A stretch of 64,000 bases of DNA from Arthrobacter sp. StoSoilB20. Its GTDB lineage: Bacteria; Actinomycetota; Actinomycetes; Actinomycetales; Micrococcaceae. The stretch is taken from contig NZ_AP024651.1 of the NCBI RefSeq assembly GCF_019977295.1, positions 1-64,000 of the forward strand, in the 5' to 3' direction. The translations under genes and the position numbers were made by a program. A model generated the notes under the pieces. It saw only the letters and a program-made list of their open reading frames with translations, was not told where the DNA came from and searched no databases. Below, in pieces: positions 38,152 through 46,586 of the stretch (its first letter is position 1; every line of letters starts with the position of its first letter).

Positions 38152-38202
38152 AGCTGCCCCAGTCCGGCTGGAGTCCTGTCGCTGATGGGCAACCCCTTCA
38201 GG

Positions 38203-39120
38203 TCAGATAGCAGCGAACAGAAGGTCGGCGACAGCGTTGCTGAACGCTCCGGGCGCCTCTTGAGGCACGTTGTGACCTATTCCGGGTAGCCTGCGGACTT
38301 CGAAAGGACCGGCGAAATGCTGCCTGTCCCGCGCGGAGTCGTCCGGCCCGAACCCGTCAGCCAGGGCGTCGAACGAAATGGTTGGTACCGGGATAGGCGG
38401 TGACTTCGCAAGAAATGCTTCGATCTCGTTGAATCGATCATCGCCAACCGCGGCGCGATGGCGGTGACGGTAGGAATGCACGGCGACATCAACGAAATCG
38501 GGGTTGTGCAGGCTGGGCTTGCAGGAGTTGAATGCCTCGTCGGCGTCGGCCCACTCCGGCGACCACAATTGCCAAAGCAGGCGGCACAATTCGTCGCGGT
38601 TGGCTTGGAGGCCGGCGCGTCCGCGATCGGTGTTGAAGTACCACTGATACCAGTCCCGATACTCGTCCAGTGGTTCCGCGGGCTTGATCGACGAAGCAAT
38701 GTCCTGGATGGCGTAGCCCCCGACAGTCACCAGGCCCGCTATGTCCAGAGGGCGGACGGCTGCGGCAATGCAGGCAGCGCGGCCGCCCCAGTCATACCCG
38801 GCCACCACTGGACGCTGCAATTCAAGGGCATCGATGAGGTCGAGCAGATCTTGTCCGACGGCGGCTTGTTGTCCGGAGCGAGGAGTCGAGGACTTAAGGA
38901 ACCGGGTCTGGCCGTAGCCCCGCAGGTACGGGGTTATGGAACGGATCCCGCGGTCCGCCAACATGGAGGCAACGACCTCGAAGCTGAGGGCGTCGTAGGG
39001 GAAGCCGTGCAGGAGTACCGCGACTGCTCCGTCCGCCGGGCCGTTGTCGTAGTAGGCAACCTCAAGGTCATCGGTTTTCGCGGTGCGCAGTTCTCCCATG
39101 GCCATAGTCAAGTGAATCAT
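38203..39120 (-). CDS. Alpha/beta hydrolase, epoxide-hydrolase-like
   Basis: A 305-residue hydrolase. The oxyanion-hole motif HGFPYDALSFE (about 38) and the nucleophile elbow AGYDWGGRAA (Asp near residue 110) place it with Asp-nucleophile enzymes such as epoxide hydrolases and haloalkane dehalogenases. A cap region (about 135-215) and a C-terminal GIGHNVPQEAP with the catalytic His follow. The natural substrate is not clear. ATG 39120 has GGAGG 6-7 bp upstream. It lies upstream of, and on the same strand as, the dehydratase but 119 bp away with operators between, so it is probably separate. Confidence 0.85.
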   Translation of the reverse strand: MIHLTMAMGELRTAKTDDLEVAYYDNGPADGAVAVLLHGFPYDALSFEVVASMLADRGIRSITPYLRGYGQTRFLKSSTPRSGQQAAVGQDLLDLIDALELQRPVVAGYDWGGRAACIAAAVRPLDIAGLVTVGGYAIQDIASSIKPAEPLDEYRDWYQWYFNTDRGRAGLQANRDELCRLLWQLWSPEWADADEAFNSCKPSLHNPDFVDVAVHSYRHRHRAAVGDDRFNEIEAFLAKSPPIPVPTISFDALADGFGPDDSARDRQHFAGPFEVRRLPGIGHNVPQEAPGAFSNAVADLLFAAI

Positions 39121-39272
39121 TCATCGCCTCCGGAATCACGCCCAGCGGGCGGTGGAGGCGAGACGGACGTGGAGGGCAGGGTTCCGGTTCCACGTCATTG
39201 GTACGCGGCGATTACTTTCGTTTTTCCGTGCCCTTGCAACACACTTGGCTACGTGGCGGACAGGTACAGGGT

Positions 39273-39836
39273 ATGAGCTATCTTTCGAGAGCCCCGGATC
39301 GGGAAGAGGCCTTTCGGTCGTTGTACCAATCCGCCTACCCCGACCTTCTGGGCTTTGTGCAGCGCCGCACGGACGCGGCGAACGCCGAGGACGTAGTGGC
39401 GGAGGCATTCCTTACAGTCTGGCGGCGGTTTCCGGAAGCTCCGAAGCACCAGGATGACGCCCGGGCCTGGCTCTTCGGCATCACACGGAATCTCATGCTG
39501 AACTCCCGCCGCGGAGAGCAGCGGCGGCAAGCCCTTGGTGTTCGCTTGGCTGAGGCAACAGACATATCCCACGCTGATTCCCATGCTGACCTGGTCAGCA
39601 GCCGCGTTGATCTGGGCAGGGCCTGGGCGCTTCTTTCCGAGGTCCATCAAGAGACCCTGGGGCTTGCGGTCTTCGAGAACCTGTCGGCACCCCAGGCAGC
39701 CCAGGTGGTGGGTATTTCTCCGGTGGCGTTTCGGCTCCGCCTTACCCGCGCAAGGCGGGCCCTGCGGCTCCTTCTGGACCATGTCCCCCAGGACGAACTG
39801 CCCGCAACACTTTCCGAAGAGGCCAGGACACCATGA
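39273..39836 (+). CDS. ECF-type RNA polymerase sigma factor
   Basis: A 187-residue factor with sigma regions 2 (about 10-80, FRSLYQSAYPDLLGFVQRRT, AEDVVAEAFLTVWRRF, ARAWLFGITRN) and 4 (about 115-165, LLSEVHQETLGLAVFENLSA and the VGISPVAFRLRLTRARRAL helix). Its last bases overlap the next gene (ATGA), a pattern typical of sigma/anti-sigma pairs. ATG 39273 is the first codon with family similarity; the ribosome site is weak. Targets are unknown. Confidence 0.88.
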   Translation: MSYLSRAPDREEAFRSLYQSAYPDLLGFVQRRTDAANAEDVVAEAFLTVWRRFPEAPKHQDDARAWLFGITRNLMLNSRRGEQRRQALGVRLAEATDISHADSHADLVSSRVDLGRAWALLSEVHQETLGLAVFENLSAPQAAQVVGISPVAFRLRLTRARRALRLLLDHVPQDELPATLSEEARTP

Positions 39837-40672
39837 AAAACAACCGGAACATCGACACACTTCTGCGCTCCATGGACGCAGCCGGGCAGAGTGCAGCTCC
39901 CGACCCGCGCCGTTCGCAGAACGATCTGGAACGTATCCTCAGGTCCCATCCGACCTCTACGGGCATGAATCCCGGAGTCGCTGGATACATAACCACGACG
40001 CCGCACCCAAGCCGCCGTCGTCGTCGAACCTTCGCTTTGGGTGCCGTTGCTGTTGCCGCGACGGCCGGGTTCCTGGTGGTGCCGGCACTTTCGGGGGGTG
40101 ACCCTGCCTTCGCAACGTGGACCGCCGCTCCGGGTGGATTGGTCGGTGCCGAGAGGGAGAGTGCGGTCTCCGATTGCGTCCGATCGAGTAAGGGTGTTGG
40201 TGATGGCATGTTCGCCGGCGATGTTGACGCGGCGGAAGTTGCCATTGCCGAGAGGCGCGGGGCCTGGACCACGGTTGTCCTCACCGGCCCTGATGGTTTC
40301 GAAGCCACCTGCACCACCGACTCCACCGCAGCATGGTTTAAGAAGGGATCCTTCGGCTCAGTGGGAAAGCCCGCCGATGGACGCAAACCCATTTTCCGCG
40401 AAATCAAGGCGACGCAACTGGGAACCGGCGTCATTGCAGACAATCCCCTCTCCATGGCTTCGGGCCAGGTTGGCCCCGATATTGCAGCAATGGCCTACAC
40501 CAGCAGGGCCGGGGAAAAGATCACGGCCACGGTGTCCAAAGGCCAGTTCGCTTTTTGGCTCCCGGGCGGGGAACTGCCGAACTCCTCCGGCCAAAGCGTT
40601 CCCGTGGAGGTGACGTATACCGATAACTCGACCGAAATTCGCTACCTCAGCCTCGGCGGTTCAACCCGGTAA
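39833..40672 (+). CDS. Membrane-anchored protein coupled to ECF sigma, possible anti-sigma factor
   Basis: A 279-residue protein starting within the sigma gene's stop. Residues 1-60 are cytoplasmic and lack the classic zinc HxxxCxxC motif. One TM helix follows the basic run RRRRR (about 66-85, TFALGAVAVAATAGFLVVPA), then an extracytoplasmic domain of about 190 residues with two Cys (in SDCVRSS and EATCTTD) that may form a disulphide. The arrangement suggests a one-pass regulator of the sigma factor; similarity to a named family was not recognised. Confidence 0.7.
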   Translation: MKNNRNIDTLLRSMDAAGQSAAPDPRRSQNDLERILRSHPTSTGMNPGVAGYITTTPHPSRRRRRTFALGAVAVAATAGFLVVPALSGGDPAFATWTAAPGGLVGAERESAVSDCVRSSKGVGDGMFAGDVDAAEVAIAERRGAWTTVVLTGPDGFEATCTTDSTAAWFKKGSFGSVGKPADGRKPIFREIKATQLGTGVIADNPLSMASGQVGPDIAAMAYTSRAGEKITATVSKGQFAFWLPGGELPNSSGQSVPVEVTYTDNSTEIRYLSLGGSTR

Positions 40673-40682
40673 CCACGGAAAG

Positions 40683-41363
40683 CTATCCTCGCAAAGCCCC
40701 GAATCCGGCAATCAGTGCCTCAAGCCCCAAGCTAAACGCCACGTCAGTGGGACGCTCATGCCGTTCCAAAGCCAGCCGGTCCACTGCGGCCGTGAGGTTG
40801 GGGACCTGCCCGGCGAGGCTGCCGGCGTCGAATATGTCCTCCGGCGCGTTGACATCGTAAGCGGCGCCGAACACGAAAGCTTCCAGGGCGACGATCGCCG
40901 AGATGATCTTCTCTTCCGGGAATCCGGCATCGCGGAATCCGGCCGTCACGGCCTCGTACATGGCCAGGGTCTTGGGTGCATCGGCCACCGGAAGTACCGC
41001 AATGACGGGGATCAGCGGCGTATGCTCCGAGAAAACGTCGCGGTAGGACCAGGCCCAGCGGCGTACAGCTTCATCCCAGGGCTCCACCCCGAAAGCGGAG
41101 ACGTCAACCATCGCGGCCAAGTGGTCTTCCACCAGAAGCAGTACGTCGTCCTTGGAGGCCACATGGTTGTAGAGGGCGGAGGGTGCAACGCCCAAGGAGC
41201 GCGCAAGGGCCGCCATGGTGAGTCCGTTGTAGCCCTTGTTGCTGATCAACTGGAGCGCCGCCGTCGTAATCCCGTCCTGGTCCAGGATGGCCGCAGTGGG
41301 TCGTCCGGCGCGTCGGCGCACAGCACCGGCAGGGCTGGAAGTAGCGGGGGTGGGTGCGGGCAT
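40683..41363 (-). CDS. TetR family regulator of putrescine oxidase
   Basis: A 226-residue repressor with an N-terminal HTH (about 35-80, AALARSLGVAPSALYNHVAS) and a larger C-terminal ligand-binding domain of the TetR_C type. It faces the putrescine oxidase gene. A 9-bp-arm palindrome (41445-41465) and a promoter lie between them, so it probably represses the oxidase and its neighbours until a polyamine or its product binds; the ligand is inferred. ATG 41363 was chosen because AAAGG lies upstream; the frame is open to 41396. Confidence 0.9.
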   Translation of the reverse strand: MPAPTPATSSPAGAVRRRAGRPTAAILDQDGITTAALQLISNKGYNGLTMAALARSLGVAPSALYNHVASKDDVLLLVEDHLAAMVDVSAFGVEPWDEAVRRWAWSYRDVFSEHTPLIPVIAVLPVADAPKTLAMYEAVTAGFRDAGFPEEKIISAIVALEAFVFGAAYDVNAPEDIFDAGSLAGQVPNLTAAVDRLALERHERPTDVAFSLGLEALIAGFGALRG

Positions 41364-41410
41364 CGGGAGCCTTTCTGCTGCCTGTATCCCCAGCATTATT
41401 TCATTGGGTC

Positions 41411-41439
41411 TTCACAGCGGCTGACTCCGGCGCTACTAT
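41411..41439 (+). promoter_or_regulatory. Putrescine oxidase promoter
   Basis: TTCACA (41411-41416), a 17-bp spacer and TACTAT (41434-41439), good vegetative hexamers 64 bp before the oxidase ATG. The operator starts 6 bp after the -10. Confidence 0.6.
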
Positions 41440-41444
41440 GGATG

Positions 41445-41465
41445 TAAATGAATGCCATTCATTTA
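41445..41465. promoter_or_regulatory. TetR operator between regulator and putrescine oxidase
   Basis: Arms TAAATGAAT (41445-41453) and ATTCATTTA (41457-41465), perfectly complementary around GCC. It covers the expected transcription start of the oxidase promoter, so a bound repressor would block initiation. Confidence 0.78.
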
Positions 41466-41502
41466 TTGGTCAGCCACCACGGACGGCCACGGAGAGGACA
41501 AC

Positions 41503-42882
41503 ATGCAGAATCTTGATCGCGACGTTGTGATCGTCGGCGCCGGACCGTCAGGGTTGACGGCCGCACGCGAATTGAAGAAGGCCGGGCTCAGCGTTGCAGT
41601 GCTCGAAGCACGCGACCGGGTAGGCGGCCGCACCTGGACCGACACCATTGATGGCGCCATGCTGGAAATCGGCGGCCAGTGGGTCTCCCCGGACCAGACA
41701 GCCCTCATGGACTTGCTGGACGAGCTCGGACTGAAAATGTACTCGCGCTACCGCGACGGCGAGTCCGTCTACATCGGCGCAGACGGCAAGCGCACCCAGT
41801 ACACCGGTGACACCTTCCCGGTGAATGAAACCACCAAAGCCGAGATGGACAAGCTCGTGGCCATCCTGGACGGCCTCGCAGCCGAGATCGGCCCCACCGA
41901 ACCCTGGGCCCACCCCAAGGCACGCGAGCTGGACACCATCTCCTTCCACCACTGGCTGCGGCAAAACTCCAGCGACGAGGAAGCCTGCAACAACATCGGC
42001 CTCTTCATCGCCGGTGGCATGCTCACCAAGCCGGCCCACGCCTTCTCCGCTCTGCAGGCAGTCCTCATGGCTGCCTCGGCCGGATCCTTCAGCCACCTGA
42101 CGGATGAGGACTTCATCCTGGACAAGCGGGTCATCGGCGGCATGCAGCAGGTTTCCCTACTGCAGGCAGCAGAGCTGGGCGACGACGTCATCCTCAACAG
42201 CCCTGTCCGCACCATCAAGTGGGACCACAACAACAACGTGACCGTCGTGTCCGAGCAGGCAACCGTCAACGCCCGCTTCGTCATCATGGCCGTGCCGCCC
42301 AACCTGTACTCCCGCGTCTCCTTCGACCCGCCGCTGCCGCGCCGCCAGCACCAGATGCACCAGCACCAGTCCCTGGGTTTGGTCATCAAGGTCCATGCTG
42401 TGTACAACACTCCGTTCTGGCGTGAAGAAGGACTCTCCGGCACCGGCTTCAGCGCCGGCGCACTGGTCCAGGAGGTCTACGACAACACCAACCACGGCGA
42501 CACCCGCGGCACCTTGGTGGGCTTCGTTTCCGACGAAAAGGCCGACGCCGTGTTCGAGCTCAGCGCCGAAGACCGCAAGAAGGCCATCCTTGAGTCGATC
42601 GCCGGCTTCCTCGGCGACAAGGCCCTCAACCCCGAGGTCTACTACGAGTCCGACTGGGGCTCCGAAGAATGGACCCGCGGTGCCTACGCATCCAGCTACG
42701 ACCTCGGCGGCCTGCACCGCTACGGCAAGGACCAGCACGCGAATGTCGGACCGATCTACTGGTCCTCGTCCGACCTCGCAGCCGAGGGCTACCAGCACGT
42801 GGACGGCGCGGTCCGAATGGGCCAGGCAACTGCCGCCCGCATTGTCGAAGCCAACAAGCTGAGCGCAGTCCCGGTCGCCTAG
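41503..42882 (+). CDS. puo: Putrescine oxidase (flavin amine oxidase)
   Basis: FAD enzyme that oxidises putrescine to 4-aminobutanal with release of ammonia and hydrogen peroxide. The 459-residue protein has the FAD motif VGAGPSGLTAAREL (about 9-22), GRTWTDTIDGAMLEIGGQW (about 40-58) and the C-terminal FAD-contact VDGAVRMGQATAA. I recognise strong likeness along the full length to Rhodococcus and Kocuria putrescine oxidases, for example in RRQHQMHQHQSLGLVIKVH. ATG 41503 with GGAGAGGA upstream. It is followed by a universal stress protein and a permease, forming a putrescine-use cassette under the divergent TetR. Confidence 0.92.
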   Translation: MQNLDRDVVIVGAGPSGLTAARELKKAGLSVAVLEARDRVGGRTWTDTIDGAMLEIGGQWVSPDQTALMDLLDELGLKMYSRYRDGESVYIGADGKRTQYTGDTFPVNETTKAEMDKLVAILDGLAAEIGPTEPWAHPKARELDTISFHHWLRQNSSDEEACNNIGLFIAGGMLTKPAHAFSALQAVLMAASAGSFSHLTDEDFILDKRVIGGMQQVSLLQAAELGDDVILNSPVRTIKWDHNNNVTVVSEQATVNARFVIMAVPPNLYSRVSFDPPLPRRQHQMHQHQSLGLVIKVHAVYNTPFWREEGLSGTGFSAGALVQEVYDNTNHGDTRGTLVGFVSDEKADAVFELSAEDRKKAILESIAGFLGDKALNPEVYYESDWGSEEWTRGAYASSYDLGGLHRYGKDQHANVGPIYWSSSDLAAEGYQHVDGAVRMGQATAARIVEANKLSAVPVA

Positions 42883-42896
42883 GACCAAGCATCAAA

Positions 42897-42942
42897 CCGG
42901 CAGGCCGGGAGCACAATGCCCGGCCTGCCGGCGCCACTTTTT
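42897..42942 (+). terminator. Intrinsic terminator after putrescine oxidase
   Basis: A perfect 13-bp stem, CCGGCAGGCCGGG (42897-42909) with CCCGGCCTGCCGG (42919-42931), and a TTTTT run from 42938. This may make downstream genes partly independent of the oxidase promoter. Confidence 0.88.
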
Positions 42943-42969
42943 AAGCAGCGCCGCTTAAGCAGCGCCGCT
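42942..42969. repeat. 14-bp tandem duplication
   Basis: TAAGCAGCGCCGCT occurs twice head to tail (42942-42955, 42956-42969), directly after the terminator and before the universal stress gene. Each unit is itself partly palindromic (AAGC/GCTT). Confidence 0.75.
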
Positions 42970-43014
42970 TATGGAAGAACCATCCAGTTGAGCACCACCC
43001 AGGAAAGGACCACC

Positions 43015-43890
43015 ATGCGCTACGTAGTGGGTTACACCGCCAACGCGAGGGGGCACGACGCCGTTCACCTCGCCGTTGCGCTGGCCCGGAATCACGATGT
43101 GAGCCTGGACCTTGTCCTGGTGGTGCCGGAGGATTCCCCATACAACGCCGTCTACCCACCGGAGACCGGCTACAACGACATCCTGACCGAGCAGGCGCAG
43201 CGTTGGTTGGACGAAGGCCTCGCCCTGGTTCCGGCCGATGTCACCGCCCGCGGGCACATCCGCCGCGGTGACTCCGAGGCCCAAACCCTGATCGATGCCG
43301 CTGTGGAAACGGATGCAGCGGCTCTGGTCATCGGTGCCACCAACAGCGGCTTGTTCAAGCGCTTCACCATCGGCTCCGTTGCAAGCTCGCTGCTTCACTC
43401 ATCGCCGGTTCCCGTCGTGCTGGCGCCCCAGGGTTACCACCGGACCGATCCCATCACCCGCATGAGTTGCGGATTCGGCACGCGTCCGGGCGCAGACGAG
43501 CTCCTGGATGTTGCCGTCGAGTCCGCCCGCGATCGCGGCCTTCCGCTGCGGCTCGTCTCCCTGTTGGCGCTCGACGGCGGTGACTCGCCTGAGTTGGCCG
43601 ACGCCGCCCGGGAGCATGCCACCGCCCGACTTGCCGCCGTCGTGGGTTCCGCTGACGCCGGCCGCTCTGCTGATGCACCCGAACCGGAAATCGTCGTTGC
43701 CCAAGGCCGCACCATCGAAGAAGCCGTGGACCGGCTCGACTGGGAGGACGGCGAAATCCTGCTCATCGGTTCCAGCCGCCTGGCCCAACAGCGCGCCACG
43801 TTCCTCGGCACTACCGCAAACCGGATCCTGCGTGCCCTCCCCGTCCCCATGATCGTGGTTCCCCGCGACTACACGCGCCAAAGCGCCTAG
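43015..43890 (+). CDS. Universal stress protein, two-domain
   Basis: A 291-residue protein with two Usp folds (about 1-145 and 150-288). The first carries the ATP-type end GATNSGLFKRFTIGSVASSL with VPVVLAP; the second ends LIGSSRLAQQRATFLGTTAN and VPMIVVPRDY. Usp proteins bind nucleotides and help under stress; the role beside polyamine oxidation is not known, though the oxidase makes peroxide. ATG 43015 with AAAGGA upstream; it lies 24 bp before the permease. Confidence 0.9.
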   Translation: MRYVVGYTANARGHDAVHLAVALARNHDVSLDLVLVVPEDSPYNAVYPPETGYNDILTEQAQRWLDEGLALVPADVTARGHIRRGDSEAQTLIDAAVETDAAALVIGATNSGLFKRFTIGSVASSLLHSSPVPVVLAPQGYHRTDPITRMSCGFGTRPGADELLDVAVESARDRGLPLRLVSLLALDGGDSPELADAAREHATARLAAVVGSADAGRSADAPEPEIVVAQGRTIEEAVDRLDWEDGEILLIGSSRLAQQRATFLGTTANRILRALPVPMIVVPRDYTRQSA

Positions 43891-43913
43891 CAATCGCCTG
43901 AGAGGCAAAACCC

Positions 43914-45419
43914 ATGTCAACTGCACCAAAGACGGTCCAGTCGAAAGAAACGCCGGCCCTGAGTGAAAAGGGCCTGAAGGCCGGATCGGTGGGCCTCATC
44001 GGCGCCGTCGTGATCGGCGTTTCCTGCATCGCGCCCGCCTATACGCTGACCGCGGCCCTGGGGCCAACGGTGTCCGAAGTAGGCGTGCACCTGCCCGCCA
44101 TCTTCCTGGTGGGCTTCATCCCCATGCTGCTGGTGGCCTTGGGCTACCGCGAACTGAACAACGCCATGCCCGACGCCGGTACCTCCTTTACGTGGGCCAC
44201 CCGTGCGTTCGGTCCGTGGATCGGTTGGATGGGCGGGTGGGGGCTGATCGCGGCCACCATCATTGTGCTTTCCAACCTGGCGGCCGTGGCGGTGGACTTC
44301 TTCTACCTGATGCTCGCCCAGATCTTCAGCAATCCGGAACTGGCCGATCTCAGCAAGATCCTGCCGCTGAACATCGCCACCACCCTGGTCTTCATTGCCC
44401 TGGCATGTTGGATCTCGTACCGGGGCATGGAGACCACCAAGGGCGTCCAGTACGTGCTGGTGGCCTTCCAACTGTTGGTCCTGGGCTGGTTCGCGGTCTC
44501 TGCATTCGCCCACGTCGCCAACGGCACGGCTTTCGATGCCACCGCGATTTCACCGGACTGGTTCAACCCGTTCGCCGTGGACTCCTTCTCCTCCTTTGCC
44601 GCAGGTGTGTCTCTCTCGATCTTCATTTACTGGGGCTGGGACGTCACCCTCACCATGAACGAGGAAACGAAGAACCCGGAAAAGACCCCGGGGCGTGCAG
44701 CGACCATCACGGTGCTGGTCATTGTGATCATCTACATGACCGTTGCGCTGGCAACCCTGTCCTTCGCCGGCGTTGGCGAGACCGGTTTGGGCGCAGGAAA
44801 TCCGGAGAACCAGTCCAGCATCTTCGCCGTACTGGCGGGTCCGGTGATGGGCCCGTTCGCGATCCTGATGTCGCTGGCCATCCTGAGCAGCTCCGCAGCA
44901 TCGTTGCAGTCGACGTTCGTTTCCCCGGCCCGCACCATGCTGGCCATGGGCCACTACCGCGCCATCTCGCCGAAGTTCGGCAAGATCAGCCCCACTTACA
45001 AGTCGCCAAGCTTCGCCACGATCGCGGCCGCCATAGCCGCTGCGGCGTTCTATGTGATCACCAGGACAGTGTCCGAGAATGCACTGTGGGACACCATCAC
45101 GGCCCTCGGCATGATGATCTGCTTCTACTACGGCATCACCGCGCTGGCCTGCGTTTGGTTCTTCCGTGCAGAGGCCTTCCGCGGTGCGCGCTCGTTCTTC
45201 TTCAAGTTCCTGGCACCGTTGGTGGGCGGCGTCATCCTGCTGGTCATGTTCGTGAAGACGGCCATGGACTCTTTGGATCCGGAATACGGCTCGGGCTCAT
45301 CGGTGGGCGGCGTCGGGCTGGTATTCGTCCTGGGTATGGGCGTCATCCTGTTGGGCGTGGTGATCATGCTGGTGATGTACCGGGTGCGGCCCGAGTTCTT
45401 CAAGGGCAAGGTTCTGTAG
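43914..45419 (+). CDS. APC superfamily permease, probable putrescine/amine importer
   Basis: A 501-residue transporter with about twelve TM helices. VGLIGAVVIGVSCIAPAYTL (about 23-42) is the conserved first helix with the substrate-binding GxSxxxP-like break, and IFIYWGWDVTLTMNEE is the mid-protein signature. Its place after putrescine oxidase suggests polyamine import; homology alone only gives amino acid/amine. ATG 43914 with GAGAGG upstream. Confidence 0.88.
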   Translation: MSTAPKTVQSKETPALSEKGLKAGSVGLIGAVVIGVSCIAPAYTLTAALGPTVSEVGVHLPAIFLVGFIPMLLVALGYRELNNAMPDAGTSFTWATRAFGPWIGWMGGWGLIAATIIVLSNLAAVAVDFFYLMLAQIFSNPELADLSKILPLNIATTLVFIALACWISYRGMETTKGVQYVLVAFQLLVLGWFAVSAFAHVANGTAFDATAISPDWFNPFAVDSFSSFAAGVSLSIFIYWGWDVTLTMNEETKNPEKTPGRAATITVLVIVIIYMTVALATLSFAGVGETGLGAGNPENQSSIFAVLAGPVMGPFAILMSLAILSSSAASLQSTFVSPARTMLAMGHYRAISPKFGKISPTYKSPSFATIAAAIAAAAFYVITRTVSENALWDTITALGMMICFYYGITALACVWFFRAEAFRGARSFFFKFLAPLVGGVILLVMFVKTAMDSLDPEYGSGSSVGGVGLVFVLGMGVILLGVVIMLVMYRVRPEFFKGKVL

Positions 45420-45443
45420 GTTCCTGCCGCCCCGCCGAGACTG

Positions 45444-45484
45444 CACTTAGCGACAATCCTGATCACTGGGATTGTCGTTAAGTG
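45444..45484. terminator. Hairpin between convergent genes
   Basis: Arms CACTTAGCGACAATCC (45444-45459) and GGATTGTCGTTAAGTG (45469-45484), 16 bp with one G-U. There is no U-tract, and it touches the last codon of the leftward gene. It may be a bidirectional terminator or a member of a dispersed palindrome family. Confidence 0.6.
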
Positions 45485-46048
45485 TCATCTGGGCGAGGGG
45501 AGGGCGGGTGCAGGGACGCCGGCGGCCCGCTCGGCTGCGGCCAGCGCTTCGGCAAGACGCTCGACGGCGGCACGGTAGTCAGTCCCGGCTGTCACCTTGC
45601 AGTACTCGGCCTCCCGCATGGCCCGCGTCAGCGCCGCTGTTTCGGCAGCCCTCACGTCCGTCATGGCAGGAAAATCGATGGTCCGGGCGGGATCGAGCTC
45701 GTATTGGCGCCACTGCTCCAGAATGTTTTCGTGGCGGGCTGCGTCGTCCGGGAAACCAGCACGACGGCGGGGCTCAGCTGCGTGGAGGCGCTCCACTTTG
45801 CGGATGCTCAGCAGGGTTCCGGCCGCAGTAGCGACCCCCACAAAAACCATGATGAGCCCGGCGGGAGACCAATGGACGGCAGGGACAATGATGGCGGGCG
45901 CTATGACGACGAGCCCCCCGAACAAGTCCCAAAACACGCCGTCCGGCTCCGGGCCGCGGCCGTGGGTCAGTTTCCTGTGCAGGACATACGTGGTTGCTGC
46001 GGTTGCAAGAACCAGGGCAACACCCCACAGGAGCATCATGGCGGGCAT
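45485..46048 (-). CDS. Hypothetical membrane protein
   Basis: A 187-residue protein of unknown function. Three hydrophobic segments lie in the first half (about 5-22, 43-58 and 62-80), followed by a soluble helical C-terminus (about 95-187) with many Ala, Glu and Arg. No known domain was recognised. ATG 46048. It is convergent with the permease and divergent from the VOC gene. Confidence 0.7.
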   Translation of the reverse strand: MPAMMLLWGVALVLATAATTYVLHRKLTHGRGPEPDGVFWDLFGGLVVIAPAIIVPAVHWSPAGLIMVFVGVATAAGTLLSIRKVERLHAAEPRRRAGFPDDAARHENILEQWRQYELDPARTIDFPAMTDVRAAETAALTRAMREAEYCKVTAGTDYRAAVERLAEALAAAERAAGVPAPALPSPR

Positions 46049-46152
46049 CGGACCACCTCCAGGCGAATTCGCTGCTTTGAATTCAGTATGCGGCAGTGAC
46101 TGCGTGGGCGCGAGGGGTTTCCTTGTCGGGCCCGGGGCGTAGCCTAGGCACC

Positions 46153-46536
46153 ATGAGACTGAAAATGTGCAGCATCCACGTCAAGGACCCCGCCGCCGCC
46201 CACGTTTTCTACACGGAGACGCTCGGCTTCGAGACCCTGATGGCCATGCCCGAGTACAACCTGTACATCATCAAGGATCCAGGCGCGGAAGACAGCAGTT
46301 CGCCAGGGCTTTTGCTGGAACCCAGTGACAACCCCATCGCCTCGAACTACATGAACGCCCTGCACGAGTCCGGCCTGGCCGCCATCACCTTCGGCGTGCC
46401 GGATGTCAGGGCTGAGTACGAGCGTCTGCTTGCCGCCGGAGTGACGTTCCAAGGCGAACCCTCCGAGGACCCTTTCGGCGTCAGCGCAGTTTTCGACGAC
46501 GGTTGCGGGAACTTCATCCAGCTCCACCAGGACTGA
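46153..46536 (+). CDS. VOC family (glyoxalase/bleomycin-resistance-like) protein
   Basis: A 127-residue single-module protein. MRLKMCSIHVKDPAAAHVFY and the C-terminal NFIQLHQD give the beta-alpha-beta-beta-beta fold with metal-ligand His and Glu/Gln candidates. The family includes lyases, dioxygenases and resistance proteins; the reaction cannot be told from sequence. ATG 46153 is the first codon with similarity; the frame is open from 46096. Confidence 0.84.
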   Translation: MRLKMCSIHVKDPAAAHVFYTETLGFETLMAMPEYNLYIIKDPGAEDSSSPGLLLEPSDNPIASNYMNALHESGLAAITFGVPDVRAEYERLLAAGVTFQGEPSEDPFGVSAVFDDGCGNFIQLHQD

Positions 46537-46544
46537 GCTTAAAC

Positions 46545-46578
46545 AACTGTGGCCGGGACGCAGGTCCCGGCCACAGTT
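46545..46578. terminator. Bidirectional intrinsic terminator
   Basis: A perfect 15-bp stem, AACTGTGGCCGGGAC (46545-46559) with GTCCCGGCCACAGTT (46564-46578), loop GCAG, between the convergent VOC and DUF5997 genes. Confidence 0.85.
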
Positions 46579-46586
46579 CGTGAAAG

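Noticed and set aside
44192..45481. Second plus-strand frame within the permease gene
   Set aside because: Out-of-frame reading of a twelve-TM protein with low complexity (His/Gly/Arg).
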